A DNA stretch of 9,880 bases from Gammaproteobacteria bacterium (lineage in GTDB: Bacteria; Pseudomonadota; Gammaproteobacteria; GRL18). Within the stretch, counting starts at the first letter, position 1. Each line of letters begins with the position of its first letter. Shown piece after piece: positions 1 to 6,539 of this stretch. A program made the translations under genes and the position numbers. Location of the stretch: positions 1 through 9,880 of the forward strand of contig JAPVVU010000097.1 of the NCBI GenBank assembly GCA_028571885.1, written 5' to 3'. The notes beneath the pieces are model-generated. The model was not told where the DNA came from, searched no databases, and saw nothing but the letters and a program-made list of their open reading frames with translations.

Positions 1-251
1 AGTGTCTTACACGAGTGGACATTGATTATTTATAATTTTATATTTATTCAGCAGAAGAAAAATACGAATTCTTGTAAAAAATTATGGTCAAATAAATAGT
101 ATTTATGAATTATAATTAACAGGGCAGTCTAAATACTATAGATAATCATAGTGTTGGATATCGGGAAAAATTATTAGCTACAGTACAGGAATAATTTTAA
201 TCGCTTATCATCACTTTCTCAGTGAATCAGTTCAAAGGTAGTATTAACTTG
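1..251. other. non-coding left edge
   Basis: No coding region, RNA gene or mobile-element end is recognisable here; the stretch is very AT-rich with stops in all frames. A perfect TATAAT lies at 111-116, but no good -35 box sits 16-18 bp upstream, so a promoter for the next gene is only possible. Confidence 0.4.
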
Positions 252-770
252 ATGAATTTTATGCAATTATCAAAACGGCTATTTTTTTGCGGCTGTGTTT
301 TCCTTTGCTGTTCGCACGGGGTATCTGCTGATACTATCTATCAATGGAGTGATCCATGGGGGCAAGTCAAATACAGTAAAACACAAGTTCAGGGTTCAAT
401 GGTTTCTGAACTGACAGAACTTCCAGAATCACAGATATCTACTGAACAACAAAAGCAGGAAGCTATGCTGAATAAAATGCAGGCAATAAGGAATGCAAAT
501 AAACTTTATAAACAGAAAAAAAACACAGAGAAATTTTTAAAGCAGCAAAAAAATATAAAGGAAAAGCATTGCCGGATATTGCGAGATACGCTGACAGATA
601 TAAGACTGAGGAACGCAAGAAGATATTACCCGGGTAATTATTATTATCCAGGACAGAATTTTTACCCAGCGAGAAATTATTATTATGGGAGATATGGATA
701 CTATATGGACTATAATTATGATTTACTAGAGAACGATATATATATAGAAATACGAGAATATTGCCGTTAA
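252..770 (+). CDS. exported DUF4124-domain protein with Tyr-rich tail
   Basis: Seen: from the ATG at 252 the product has 172 residues. It begins with a basic stretch, a hydrophobic core (LFFCGCVFLCC) and a likely signal peptidase site after GVSA, so it is probably periplasmic. Directly after cleavage comes DTIYQWSDPWGQVKYSKT, the hallmark of the DUF4124 domain. The middle is a Lys/Gln-rich, probably helical, segment. The last 50 or so residues are rich in Tyr, Asn, Arg and Gly, with YYPG-like repeats. Two Cys (in KHCR and the final EYCR) could form a disulfide. Start choice: a GTG at 222 opens the same frame but has no ribosome site, whereas AAAGG at 234-238 precedes the ATG at 252, although its 13-nt spacing is long; ATG 261 is also possible. 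DUF4124 proteins are widespread in Gammaproteobacteria and have no agreed function. Confident about family, not about role. Confidence 0.8.
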   Translation: MNFMQLSKRLFFCGCVFLCCSHGVSADTIYQWSDPWGQVKYSKTQVQGSMVSELTELPESQISTEQQKQEAMLNKMQAIRNANKLYKQKKNTEKFLKQQKNIKEKHCRILRDTLTDIRLRNARRYYPGNYYYPGQNFYPARNYYYGRYGYYMDYNYDLLENDIYIEIREYCR

Positions 771-852
771 CACTAGCGAAATAATATCGATTAAAAAGTA
801 TTAATGAATTTCCTATCCTTCATCCATCCGGAATAAAAAAGGAGAATACATA

Positions 853-1431
853 ATGGGCGCTGGCGTGATACCATTTGCAGTACACAGGCAACAGGTGCAT
901 TTCTTATTTCAGAAAGTATTTAATGGCCGTAAAACGGGGTATTTGATTGACTTTGGCGGTGGTGTTAATGAAGGGGAAACATATCAGCAGGCTGCAGCGA
1001 GAGAGTTTGTAGAAGAAACTGAAACCATGTTCCTTTCAGAGAGTATGGAAGATATTAAAGTAGCAAAAAAAACACCAGCACGAATTGATCGTCAACTGGC
1101 TGTAGTGACCAAGCTGTTTGAGCGCACCTTAGAACTGCATCCTCATTGGTGGTGTCGTCGAGAGCCTGGAAATAAAATACCTCAAAAAGATTGGAAAACC
1201 TTTTTTATAGAATTTGACTATCAGGACTTAAGAACAATTAATCAGGAGTGGGAAATAGAAGACGGGCGGCAGACTCGATTTTCAAAACGAAGGGAATTAC
1301 ACTGGATTGATGCTGATAGTTTGTTATTTATTTACCAACATCATCCTGAAAAATTGTGGAAAAGAGTGCGCCAGCTGGTGAATGTCAGATTTATAGTTGA
1401 GACCATAAAACAGGAAAAATGTGTATTTTAA
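853..1431 (+). CDS. Nudix hydrolase family protein
   Basis: Seen: 192 residues, with ATG after a good Shine-Dalgarno (AAAGGAG, ending at 844). The Nudix box GX5EX7REUXEEXGU is present at residues 36-58: G36, E42, R50-E51, E54-E55, the metal-binding and catalytic residues. The Gly of the final XGU is Glu57, a deviation. Upstream is the expected strand pattern (GAGVIPFAV). The segment after the box is long and holds a Trp/Arg-rich stretch (HPHWWCRREPG) and a typical late strand (ELHWIDADSL). Nudix enzymes cleave nucleoside diphosphates linked to another moiety, using Mg2+ or Mn2+ in the cytoplasm; the substrate here cannot be told. It lies 82 bp after the DUF4124 gene and ends convergently with the sensor kinase gene. 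Family call is firm; an NTP, NADH or ADP-ribose specificity would be a guess. Confidence 0.88.
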   Translation: MGAGVIPFAVHRQQVHFLFQKVFNGRKTGYLIDFGGGVNEGETYQQAAAREFVEETETMFLSESMEDIKVAKKTPARIDRQLAVVTKLFERTLELHPHWWCRREPGNKIPQKDWKTFFIEFDYQDLRTINQEWEIEDGRQTRFSKRRELHWIDADSLLFIYQHHPEKLWKRVRQLVNVRFIVETIKQEKCVF

Positions 1432-1527
1432 GTAGCATAGTAAATTTTACTACGATTGCTTCAGGTTTTTTCCTGGCATAATGTGGTAGCAGCTCGTACT
1501 ATGATAAATGAGATTAAAACTATTTTT

Positions 1528-2844
1528 TCAGGACAATAACTTCAAAACAGCTTTTGTTCCACCTTCAGGGCGAGGTATTAATTGAATTTCCCAGCCATTA
1601 GCATCAGCTAATTGTTTTACAATAGCAAGTCCCAGTCCACTTCCTCCTGTACTGCTTCCACGAGATGACTCTAGTCGGTAAAAGGGGCGAAATACGGCTT
1701 CTATCTTTTCTGGAGGTATACCCGAACCACTATCAATAATCTGAACAATAACCATTTCATCATTGCACTCATAGTCGACAGAAACAGGTTTTCCATCACC
1801 ATAGCGTATGGCATTTTCCAAGAGGTTATTGATTATTCTACGTAGTGCTAAAGCTTGTAAGGTCAGGATGCAGGAGTTTCCTGGAGACCACTCGATACTG
1901 ACGTCATGTTTTTTGATATTATTAATAATATCATCTAATTCTTTATTAATATCTATTGGAGTGGCATTCTGTTCTTCTAATCCCAGACTTATGCTCAATG
2001 TTTCACTAATAAGATGGTTAATATTATCCAGATCATTGTGAATACTCTCCATTAGTTCAGTGTCACCCCCATCGTTTGGTAACATGGATAAAGCGAGCTG
2101 AATTTGTGTCAGTGGTGTTCGCAGGTCATGTGCAATGCCAGCTAATAAAGTGGTCCTGTTAGAAAGTAATTCTTTAACCTGAATGCTCATGTTATTAAAT
2201 TCCCGTACCAGCACAACCAGTTCTTCAGCACCTTTCTCCTGAATAGGTTTAGGCCAGCGCCCTTTTCCTACAGATTGAGCTGCCAGGTAGAGGTGTTCTA
2301 AAGGAACTGTTAATCTATATGTTAGTATGACAGCAGTAAAAAAGATGAGAAAAAAACCGACAATAAGAAGAACAAAGAATACAATCGGTGGATTTACTCC
2401 TATACGTGAACGTGAAAAACCAAAACGTAAGGTTCCTTCTGTTATCGGAATATCCACCCAAAACCAGTGCTCACCATCTTTTGCCACACTTTCTTTTAAA
2501 TGGATTTCTTTTCCTAACTGTTTACTCAGTGATGTCTCAAGAAAAAAAAGATAGGGCAGTAAGTTACTAAAATCAGATAAAGCTACATCGCTGTTTGTTA
2601 ATATCAACTGGTGTTTTGTTTTCATCTTTTTTATAAATATTTCATGCTGAGCAACGGGAATGTTGTCCCATGTTTCTGCTGCATGAGTGATGACACTGGC
2701 CAGATCATCTGTTGCTCGATGTCCGAGTGGAATCACCATATAATAAGCAAGTGTTGATATGATAATGACCAGAAAGCCAACAGATACCACACCAATAATT
2801 GAAAGAGTTTTCCAGAAATAACTATGAAATGAGAAAAACTTCAT
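1528..2844 (-). CDS. EnvZ-like sensor histidine kinase
   Basis: Seen: 438 residues. TM1 is about residues 13-38, a periplasmic sensor loop about 39-152, TM2 about 153-176, and a HAMP linker follows to about 230. The dimerisation H-box LLAGIAHDLRTPLTQIQL carries the phosphorylated His239. The ATPase domain has an N-box NNLLENAIRYG (339-349, Asn344), G1 DSGSGIPP (371-378), F-box FRPFYR and G2 GGSGLGLA (400-407). All key residues are present, so it should be active. The H-box HDLRTPLT is EnvZ-like. It senses an envelope signal and phosphorylates the response regulator encoded just upstream; only 5 nt separate the genes, so they are probably translationally coupled, and no close Shine-Dalgarno is seen. 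The periplasmic sensor loop matches nothing I recognise, so the stimulus is unknown. RstB or another OmpR-class kinase is an alternative name. Confidence 0.93.
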   Translation of the reverse strand: MKFFSFHSYFWKTLSIIGVVSVGFLVIIISTLAYYMVIPLGHRATDDLASVITHAAETWDNIPVAQHEIFIKKMKTKHQLILTNSDVALSDFSNLLPYLFFLETSLSKQLGKEIHLKESVAKDGEHWFWVDIPITEGTLRFGFSRSRIGVNPPIVFFVLLIVGFFLIFFTAVILTYRLTVPLEHLYLAAQSVGKGRWPKPIQEKGAEELVVLVREFNNMSIQVKELLSNRTTLLAGIAHDLRTPLTQIQLALSMLPNDGGDTELMESIHNDLDNINHLISETLSISLGLEEQNATPIDINKELDDIINNIKKHDVSIEWSPGNSCILTLQALALRRIINNLLENAIRYGDGKPVSVDYECNDEMVIVQIIDSGSGIPPEKIEAVFRPFYRLESSRGSSTGGSGLGLAIVKQLADANGWEIQLIPRPEGGTKAVLKLLS

Positions 2845-2849
2845 ATAAA

Positions 2850-3578
2850 TTAGTGTAAACCTTCTTTTGAAAACAGATAACCAACACCTCTGATAGTGCG
2901 TAAGTAAATAGGCTTAGTGGGATCGGGTTCAATTTTTCTACGCAAACGGCCGACACAGACATCAATACTGCGATCGATAGATGAATGAGTATAACCTTTT
3001 GTTATTTCTAATAATGTATCTCGATCGAGTACACGCTCTGAATGTTCAAGAAATATCTTTAAAAGACTAAATTCACCTGTGGTGAGCAGGATGTTTTTTT
3101 GTTCTTTATTTTCTTCTTCTCTGGTAAGAGTATGACGCTCAATATTAAGGCAATAGGAGCCAAATTTTAATAGCGTATCTGCTGTTCTGCTTGCGGGTAA
3201 ATGACCTTGTGTTGAGCGTCTCAGTACAGAGCGGATTCTGGCAAGTAGCTCTCTTGGATTAAAGGGTTTTGATAGATAATCATCGGCTCCCATTTCAAGA
3301 CCAATGATTTTATCGAGCTCTTCACTGCGTGCAGAAAGAATGATAATAGGCATGTTTTTTTGGTCACGCAGTCGCCGGCCTATTGAAAGGCCATCTTCAC
3401 CAGGAAGCATGAGATCAAGAATAACCAGATCAACGCTATGATTGATTAGGTATTTATCCATTGCTGAGCCATCATTTACAGCCTCAACATTATATCCCTC
3501 TTGTGACAGGTATTTTATTAATAAATGCCTGATCTTTGGCTCATCATCCACAATGAGCAGCTGTTGTAAGTTACTCAT
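2850..3578 (-). CDS. OmpR-like response regulator
   Basis: Seen: 242 residues. The receiver domain (about 6-122) has acidic residues Asp11, Asp12 and Glu13, phosphoacceptor Asp55 in LVILDLMLPGEDGLSI, Ser82 and Lys104 in YLSKPFNPRELLARI. The C-terminal winged helix (about 140-238) includes TTGEFSLLKIFLEHSERVL, SIDRSIDVCVGRLRRKIE and RTIRGVGYLF. LDLMLPGEDGLSI and KPFNPRELLARIR are strikingly like E. coli OmpR, so the OmpR subfamily is favoured. Phosphorylated OmpR-type proteins bind tandem direct repeats one helical turn apart; such repeats lie just upstream of this gene, which suggests autoregulation and control of the divergent cytochrome gene. The sequence before the ATG is A-rich and ends in CACCCT, with no real Shine-Dalgarno, and no other in-frame start is available. 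First gene of the two-gene operon with the kinase. Confidence 0.95.
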   Translation of the reverse strand: MSNLQQLLIVDDEPKIRHLLIKYLSQEGYNVEAVNDGSAMDKYLINHSVDLVILDLMLPGEDGLSIGRRLRDQKNMPIIILSARSEELDKIIGLEMGADDYLSKPFNPRELLARIRSVLRRSTQGHLPASRTADTLLKFGSYCLNIERHTLTREEENKEQKNILLTTGEFSLLKIFLEHSERVLDRDTLLEITKGYTHSSIDRSIDVCVGRLRRKIEPDPTKPIYLRTIRGVGYLFSKEGLH

Positions 3579-3607
3579 AGGGTGTTTTTTTCTTTTTATA
3601 TATAGAC

Positions 3608-3613
3608 ATCATA
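3608..3613 (-). promoter_or_regulatory. possible -10 box of response regulator operon
   Basis: TATGAT read on the minus strand (5 of 6 consensus bases) lies 30 bp before the regulator ATG. The -35 position, 17 bp further up, does not resemble TTGACA and abuts the GTTA repeat block, as in an activator-dependent promoter. Inferred from sequence only. Confidence 0.35.
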
Positions 3614-3631
3614 CAAAATCAATAATTTCAC

Positions 3632-3662
3632 ATTGTTACAATATTGTTACATAACCGTTATC
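3632..3662. promoter_or_regulatory. three 11-bp-phased GTTA boxes, likely response-regulator site
   Basis: Seen: ATTGTTACA at 3632-3640 and again at 3643-3651, with a weaker third unit ACCGTTATC at 3654-3662. The GTTA cores start at 3635, 3646 and 3657, exactly 11 bp apart. Known: OmpR/PhoB-family dimers bind head-to-tail half-sites spaced 10-11 bp, and GTTACA is also part of the E. coli RstA box. The block lies between the divergent regulator and cytochrome genes, roughly -31 to -61 from the minus-strand start inferred from the -10 box, and -33 to -63 from the plus-strand one. That placement suits activation. Inference: this is the operator of the adjacent OmpR-like protein. Confidence 0.6.
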
Positions 3663-3682
3663 AAGCAGACAAAAACCACAAA

Positions 3683-3688
3683 TATACT
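3683..3688 (+). promoter_or_regulatory. possible -10 box of cytochrome cluster
   Basis: TATACT matches five of six consensus bases. The expected -35 position (3660-3665, ATCAAG) is poor, in line with activation from the GTTA repeats immediately upstream. It would give a leader of about 85 nt before the first cytochrome ATG. Low confidence because AT-rich DNA yields such boxes by chance. Confidence 0.35.
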
Positions 3689-3779
3689 AAGGTTATGCAA
3701 AAAATGAAGTTGCACAAAAAATTATTAAGTATTTTATGGGCGATAAAATGAGCCTCAACAAACGATAGGAATAGCATCA

Positions 3780-4415
3780 ATGATACATCAAAATAAAAAA
3801 ATTATGAAATTTATGCCTAATTTAAAGACTAAGAAAGTAATGCCTTTAATCTCCATTGCTGCGGCATTACTTCTTGGCAGCTTTGCTTTGGTATCAAATG
3901 TTAATGCTGAAGCGAGTCTGGATAAGTTGAAAGCAACGCTGGAGGGTCAGATTGATCTGATGAAACCTGAACTGGAAACAAAGGTAAAAGGCTTATCTAC
4001 AGACACAAAAATGTCCATGATGGCAATATTAGCAATGCATAATCGCTACAGTGATAAAGCAACTTTGCGTCAGGTAATGCTTGAAGTTTTACAGGATTAT
4101 CAGGGGATTGTTATGGGGATCATGACCGATAGTTCAGAAATGGCTGCAGATAGTGCCAGACGTCTTGCTAATCATCGCATACCTGTAGGTGGGTTACTTC
4201 CTTATCTTGGTCTGGAAAACATCAATGATGAACGTTTAAGTCTGCTTGAGAGTTTTAATGACACTGTAGAGGGAAATTCCATAAAATTGGCCAAAGCTGC
4301 AGATGCTGGAGATATGGCAAAAGCTGCAAATCTATTGGCTCCAATTACTTCAGGCTGTGTTGCCTGTCATGATGTTTTTCGCAGCAAGCCAGGTGTATCG
4401 GAGCTTCTAAAATAA
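3780..4415 (+). CDS. periplasmic c'-like monohaem cytochrome c
   Basis: Seen: 211 residues. A Lys-rich leader is followed by a hydrophobic core and a signal peptidase site after VSNVNA, near residue 43, so the protein is exported. The mature part is almost entirely predicted helix, and a single haem motif CVACH (193-197) sits close to the C-terminus, followed by DVFR. This CxxCHxx(F/Y)R ending and the helical build fit the cytochrome c' four-helix-bundle class; the mature length of about 168 is longer than the usual 130 or so. Start: AGGA at 3767-3770 is 9 nt before the ATG; later in-frame ATGs lack ribosome sites. Known c' proteins bind NO or CO or carry electrons in the periplasm; which applies is unknown. 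First gene of the cluster divergent from the two-component pair; related to the cytochrome at 5973. Confidence 0.85.
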   Translation: MIHQNKKIMKFMPNLKTKKVMPLISIAAALLLGSFALVSNVNAEASLDKLKATLEGQIDLMKPELETKVKGLSTDTKMSMMAILAMHNRYSDKATLRQVMLEVLQDYQGIVMGIMTDSSEMAADSARRLANHRIPVGGLLPYLGLENINDERLSLLESFNDTVEGNSIKLAKAADAGDMAKAANLLAPITSGCVACHDVFRSKPGVSELLK

Positions 4416-4431
4416 TAATTATAAAAACTTC

Positions 4432-4454
4432 CTGACCCAGCTTTGCTGGGTCAG
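4432..4454. repeat. perfect 10-bp hairpin between cytochrome and barrel genes
   Basis: CTGACCCAGC and its reverse complement flank a 3-nt TTT loop, giving a GC-rich, very stable stem in otherwise AT-rich DNA. No T tract follows on the plus strand; on the minus strand TTTTT appears 4 nt beyond the stem, but no minus-strand gene needs it. It could be a partial terminator or an RNA-stabilising stem that makes the first cytochrome more abundant than the downstream barrel. Confidence 0.65.
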
Positions 4455-4479
4455 ATATTAAGTAATTTAAGGGGATGTT

Positions 4480-5622
4480 ATGAAATACAGTATTACCTTA
4501 TTATCAGCAGCGATTATGTTAGCCATTGCAATACCAACGGTGACTTATGCGGAAGAAGAAGATACTTATGAGGAACGACGTGAATTATCAAATCTAATTA
4601 AGACAATGAGACGAGTTAGAAAGCAGCTGCCCATACCTGTGCCATCAGGACTTTTTGGTGTTTATGCTTTTCCAGAAAAAGGACAAGGGGTTGCTGGTAT
4701 AAACTTTCAGCATTATGAATTTGACGGCTTAAGACAAGGTACTGATACTATCTCAGCAAGAGAAGCGGTTGCTACAGCTCCCAACTATTATTATGGTAAA
4801 TTACCAAAGCAGCCAAAGACTTTGAGAGTCGTGCCTAAGTCAGCTAAAGCCGATGTAATGTTTCCTTATGCAAACTTTGCCATTAATGATTATATGGCTC
4901 TGGTTGCTCTTGTACCTCTGATTCGTAAAGAGACTGAATTAGAGACCTTTGATGGAAAAACAGGAACAATAAGTCTGGGAACGAATACGGTTAAATCAAG
5001 CGGGCTGGGTGATATAAAAATGGGTGCCATATTCAGAGCTTATAATGGTAAAGATAATAAACACAATCTAATTATAGATGCTGTATTAAGTCTGCCGACG
5101 GGTAGTATTACAGAAAAAGATACTCAGTTAACTCCTTTTAATACCAGACAAAAAGCCCGTCTGGCTTATGGCATGCAATTAGGCTCAGGTACTTTGGATG
5201 CAGTTGTTGGTGCGTCCTATTGGGGTAAAGATGATCTCTGGGGATGGGGTACACAGTATCTTGCAACACTCCCGCTTGAAAGTGAAAATAGTGAGGGCTG
5301 GCGCTATGGAGACAAACATGAACTGACATCCTGGTTCAGTTATGAATGGGATCCAACACTGGTTACCTCTGTGCGTTTACGTGGTGAACATCAAGATGAG
5401 ATCCATGGAAGCGATCCGAATATCGTTGGTCCTGGCTTAGGTGCCGATCCGGGAAATTACGGTGGGGATAAGGTGGAGCTTTCTATTGGTGTTAACTGGA
5501 TGGTAGCAACCGCAAATAATATCAGTCTGGAATTTTCCAAGCCGGTCTATCAGGATCGTAATGGTGTTCAGGCAGATCATGATTATAGTTTATTCTTTAG
5601 TTGGCGTACCGGTTTCTTCTAA
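4480..5622 (+). CDS. outer-membrane beta-barrel protein, transporter-like (PF13557 type)
   Basis: Seen: 380 residues, after a strong Shine-Dalgarno (AAGGGGAT). The signal peptide ends after VTYA (residue 24). A short charged helical segment (EEEDTYEERRELSNLIKTM) follows. The rest alternates polar and hydrophobic residues in amphipathic strands with Gly/Asp/Asn turns, for example DVMFPYANFAINDYMALVAL, LIIDAVLSLPTGSI and VELSIGVNWMV, and the last residue is Phe preceded by SLFFSWRTGF, the usual signal for barrel insertion. The pattern resembles the family labelled transporter or MetA-pathway phenol degradation-like (PF13557), whose substrates are mostly unknown. It sits between two c'-like cytochromes and downstream of an OmpR/EnvZ-like pair, a class that often controls porins. 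Barrel call is good; family and cargo are uncertain. Confidence 0.78.
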   Translation: MKYSITLLSAAIMLAIAIPTVTYAEEEDTYEERRELSNLIKTMRRVRKQLPIPVPSGLFGVYAFPEKGQGVAGINFQHYEFDGLRQGTDTISAREAVATAPNYYYGKLPKQPKTLRVVPKSAKADVMFPYANFAINDYMALVALVPLIRKETELETFDGKTGTISLGTNTVKSSGLGDIKMGAIFRAYNGKDNKHNLIIDAVLSLPTGSITEKDTQLTPFNTRQKARLAYGMQLGSGTLDAVVGASYWGKDDLWGWGTQYLATLPLESENSEGWRYGDKHELTSWFSYEWDPTLVTSVRLRGEHQDEIHGSDPNIVGPGLGADPGNYGGDKVELSIGVNWMVATANNISLEFSKPVYQDRNGVQADHDYSLFFSWRTGFF

Positions 5623-5682
5623 GCCTTGCTTATGGCAAGCGTTGAATAAAGTATAAGTAATATAAAACTAAAGGAGTTTTCA

Positions 5683-5886
5683 ATGACAGTTGATAAATTA
5701 GTACGGTTATTTGCAGGGCTAATGGTTTTAATCAGTGTTGCACTGACCTATTTTGTTCATCCATACTGGATGGGACTTACTATTTTTGTTGGGGCTAATC
5801 TGGCACAAAGTGGGTTAACTAATATATGTCCACTTGCGAGTATTTTGAAAAAAATGGGTGTTCCTGAAAGTACTCCATGCGGTTGA
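5683..5886 (+). CDS. DUF2892 small inner-membrane protein
   Basis: Seen: 67 residues, start supported by AAAGGAG at 5671-5677. Two membrane helices, about 8-24 and 29-47, lead into GANLAQSGLTNICPLASILKKMGV, the DUF2892 (PF11127) signature with its conserved Cys-Pro (Cys49); a second Cys is near the end (Cys66). In other bacteria this domain occurs alone or fused to rhodanese, as in E. coli YgaP, where it forms the membrane part; here it stands alone. It lies 60 bp after the barrel gene and is followed by a long inverted repeat with a T tract. Link to sulfur transfer is possible only by analogy. Confidence 0.88.
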   Translation: MTVDKLVRLFAGLMVLISVALTYFVHPYWMGLTIFVGANLAQSGLTNICPLASILKKMGVPESTPCG

Positions 5887-5900
5887 GTCCAGGCTTAAGC

Positions 5901-5948
5901 TAAAAATACAGTTATTTGAACAATTGGTATTAAATAACTGTATTTTTA
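5901..5948. terminator. 17-bp perfect inverted repeat, likely intrinsic terminator
   Basis: Arms 5901-5917 and 5932-5948 are perfect reverse complements around a 14-nt loop; the 3' arm ends in TTTTT and the 5' arm starts with an A tract, so it could work in both directions. The stem is AU-rich, so termination may be partial. It lies 14 bp after the DUF2892 stop and 24 bp before the next cytochrome gene. Confidence 0.65.
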
Positions 5949-5972
5949 AATGACTGAGAAAAAGGTAAAACG

Positions 5973-6437
5973 ATGAATAAAAAATGTTTTGGAATAATTG
6001 CTTTGCTGTTGTTAATTATAGGGAGCGGAGTTTATAAGTTTATATTTCAAGGCAGTGTGACAGAAAGTGCAGATGGTCGTATTGCAATTCAGTTAAATGC
6101 AAATGAAAGGGATCTTGTCTTAGAAGAAATGCGAGCTTTTTTGGAAAGTGTCCAACAAATTACTAAAGCTGTTACTGAAAATGATATGAAAAATGTGTCT
6201 GAAAATGCAAGAAAAGTGGGTAAGGCGGCACAGACTGCTGTACCCGGGACTTTAATTGGAAAGCTTCCTATCGACTTCAAGACGTTAGGATTTGATACTC
6301 ATTCAAAATTTGATCAACTTGCACTGAATGCCGAAGATTTTGGTGACAGTAGTCAGGTATTAATACAATTATCGGAATTAATGCAGAATTGCGTAGGATG
6401 TCATGCTGCATATCGTATAGATATTTCCAGTAAATAA
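5973..6437 (+). CDS. membrane-anchored c'-like monohaem cytochrome c
   Basis: Seen: 154 residues, with AAGGT at 5962-5966 before the ATG. The N-terminus (residues 5-24) is one hydrophobic helix without a clear cleavage site, so the protein is probably anchored in the inner membrane facing the periplasm, although a signal peptide is not excluded. The rest is helical, with one haem motif CVGCH (140-144) followed by AAYR near the C-terminus, the cytochrome c' style. It aligns by eye with the later part of the 3780 cytochrome: a Met-rich amphipathic helix, an (N/S)AR(K/R)(V/L) stretch, a Pro/Gly/Leu-rich link and the C-terminal CxxCHxx(F/Y)R. The two are therefore paralogues, the first having an extra N-terminal stretch. 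Last gene of the cluster, closed by a strong terminator. Ligand binding or electron transfer cannot be separated here. Confidence 0.82.
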   Translation: MNKKCFGIIALLLLIIGSGVYKFIFQGSVTESADGRIAIQLNANERDLVLEEMRAFLESVQQITKAVTENDMKNVSENARKVGKAAQTAVPGTLIGKLPIDFKTLGFDTHSKFDQLALNAEDFGDSSQVLIQLSELMQNCVGCHAAYRIDISSK

Positions 6438-6488
6438 TCAGCAGTTCTATCCTTAAACCTAGAGATTAGCTAGCCCAATTATAGCTAG

Positions 6489-6529
6489 GAGGAGTAATCA
6501 AATGATTTGTTTTACTCCTCTATTTTTTT
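6489..6529 (+). terminator. Rho-independent terminator after second cytochrome
   Basis: GAGGAGTAA (6489-6497) pairs with TTACTCCTC (6512-6520). The loop can fold further through CAA/TTG, and TATTTTTTT follows directly. This is a classical plus-strand terminator 51 bp after the cytochrome stop, and it separates the cluster from the convergent thioredoxin gene. Confidence 0.88.
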
Positions 6530-6539
6530 CAATAAAAAT

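Noticed and set aside
1438..1475. Two small inverted repeats between the convergent Nudix and kinase genes (TAGTAAA/TTTACTA at 1438-1452; CAGG/CCTG at 1462-1475)
   Set aside because: The first leaves almost no loop and the second has a 4-bp stem; neither is followed by a T tract, so no terminator is called.
5138..5329. 63-codon minus-strand frame inside the barrel gene
   Set aside because: Shadow of a well-supported coding region; no start signal and no recognisable domain.
6460..6487. Repeated TAGCTA words and CCTAG/CTAGG arms before the terminator
   Set aside because: Self-complementary 6-mers in AT-rich DNA; the arms are short and no coherent stem is better than the adjacent terminator.
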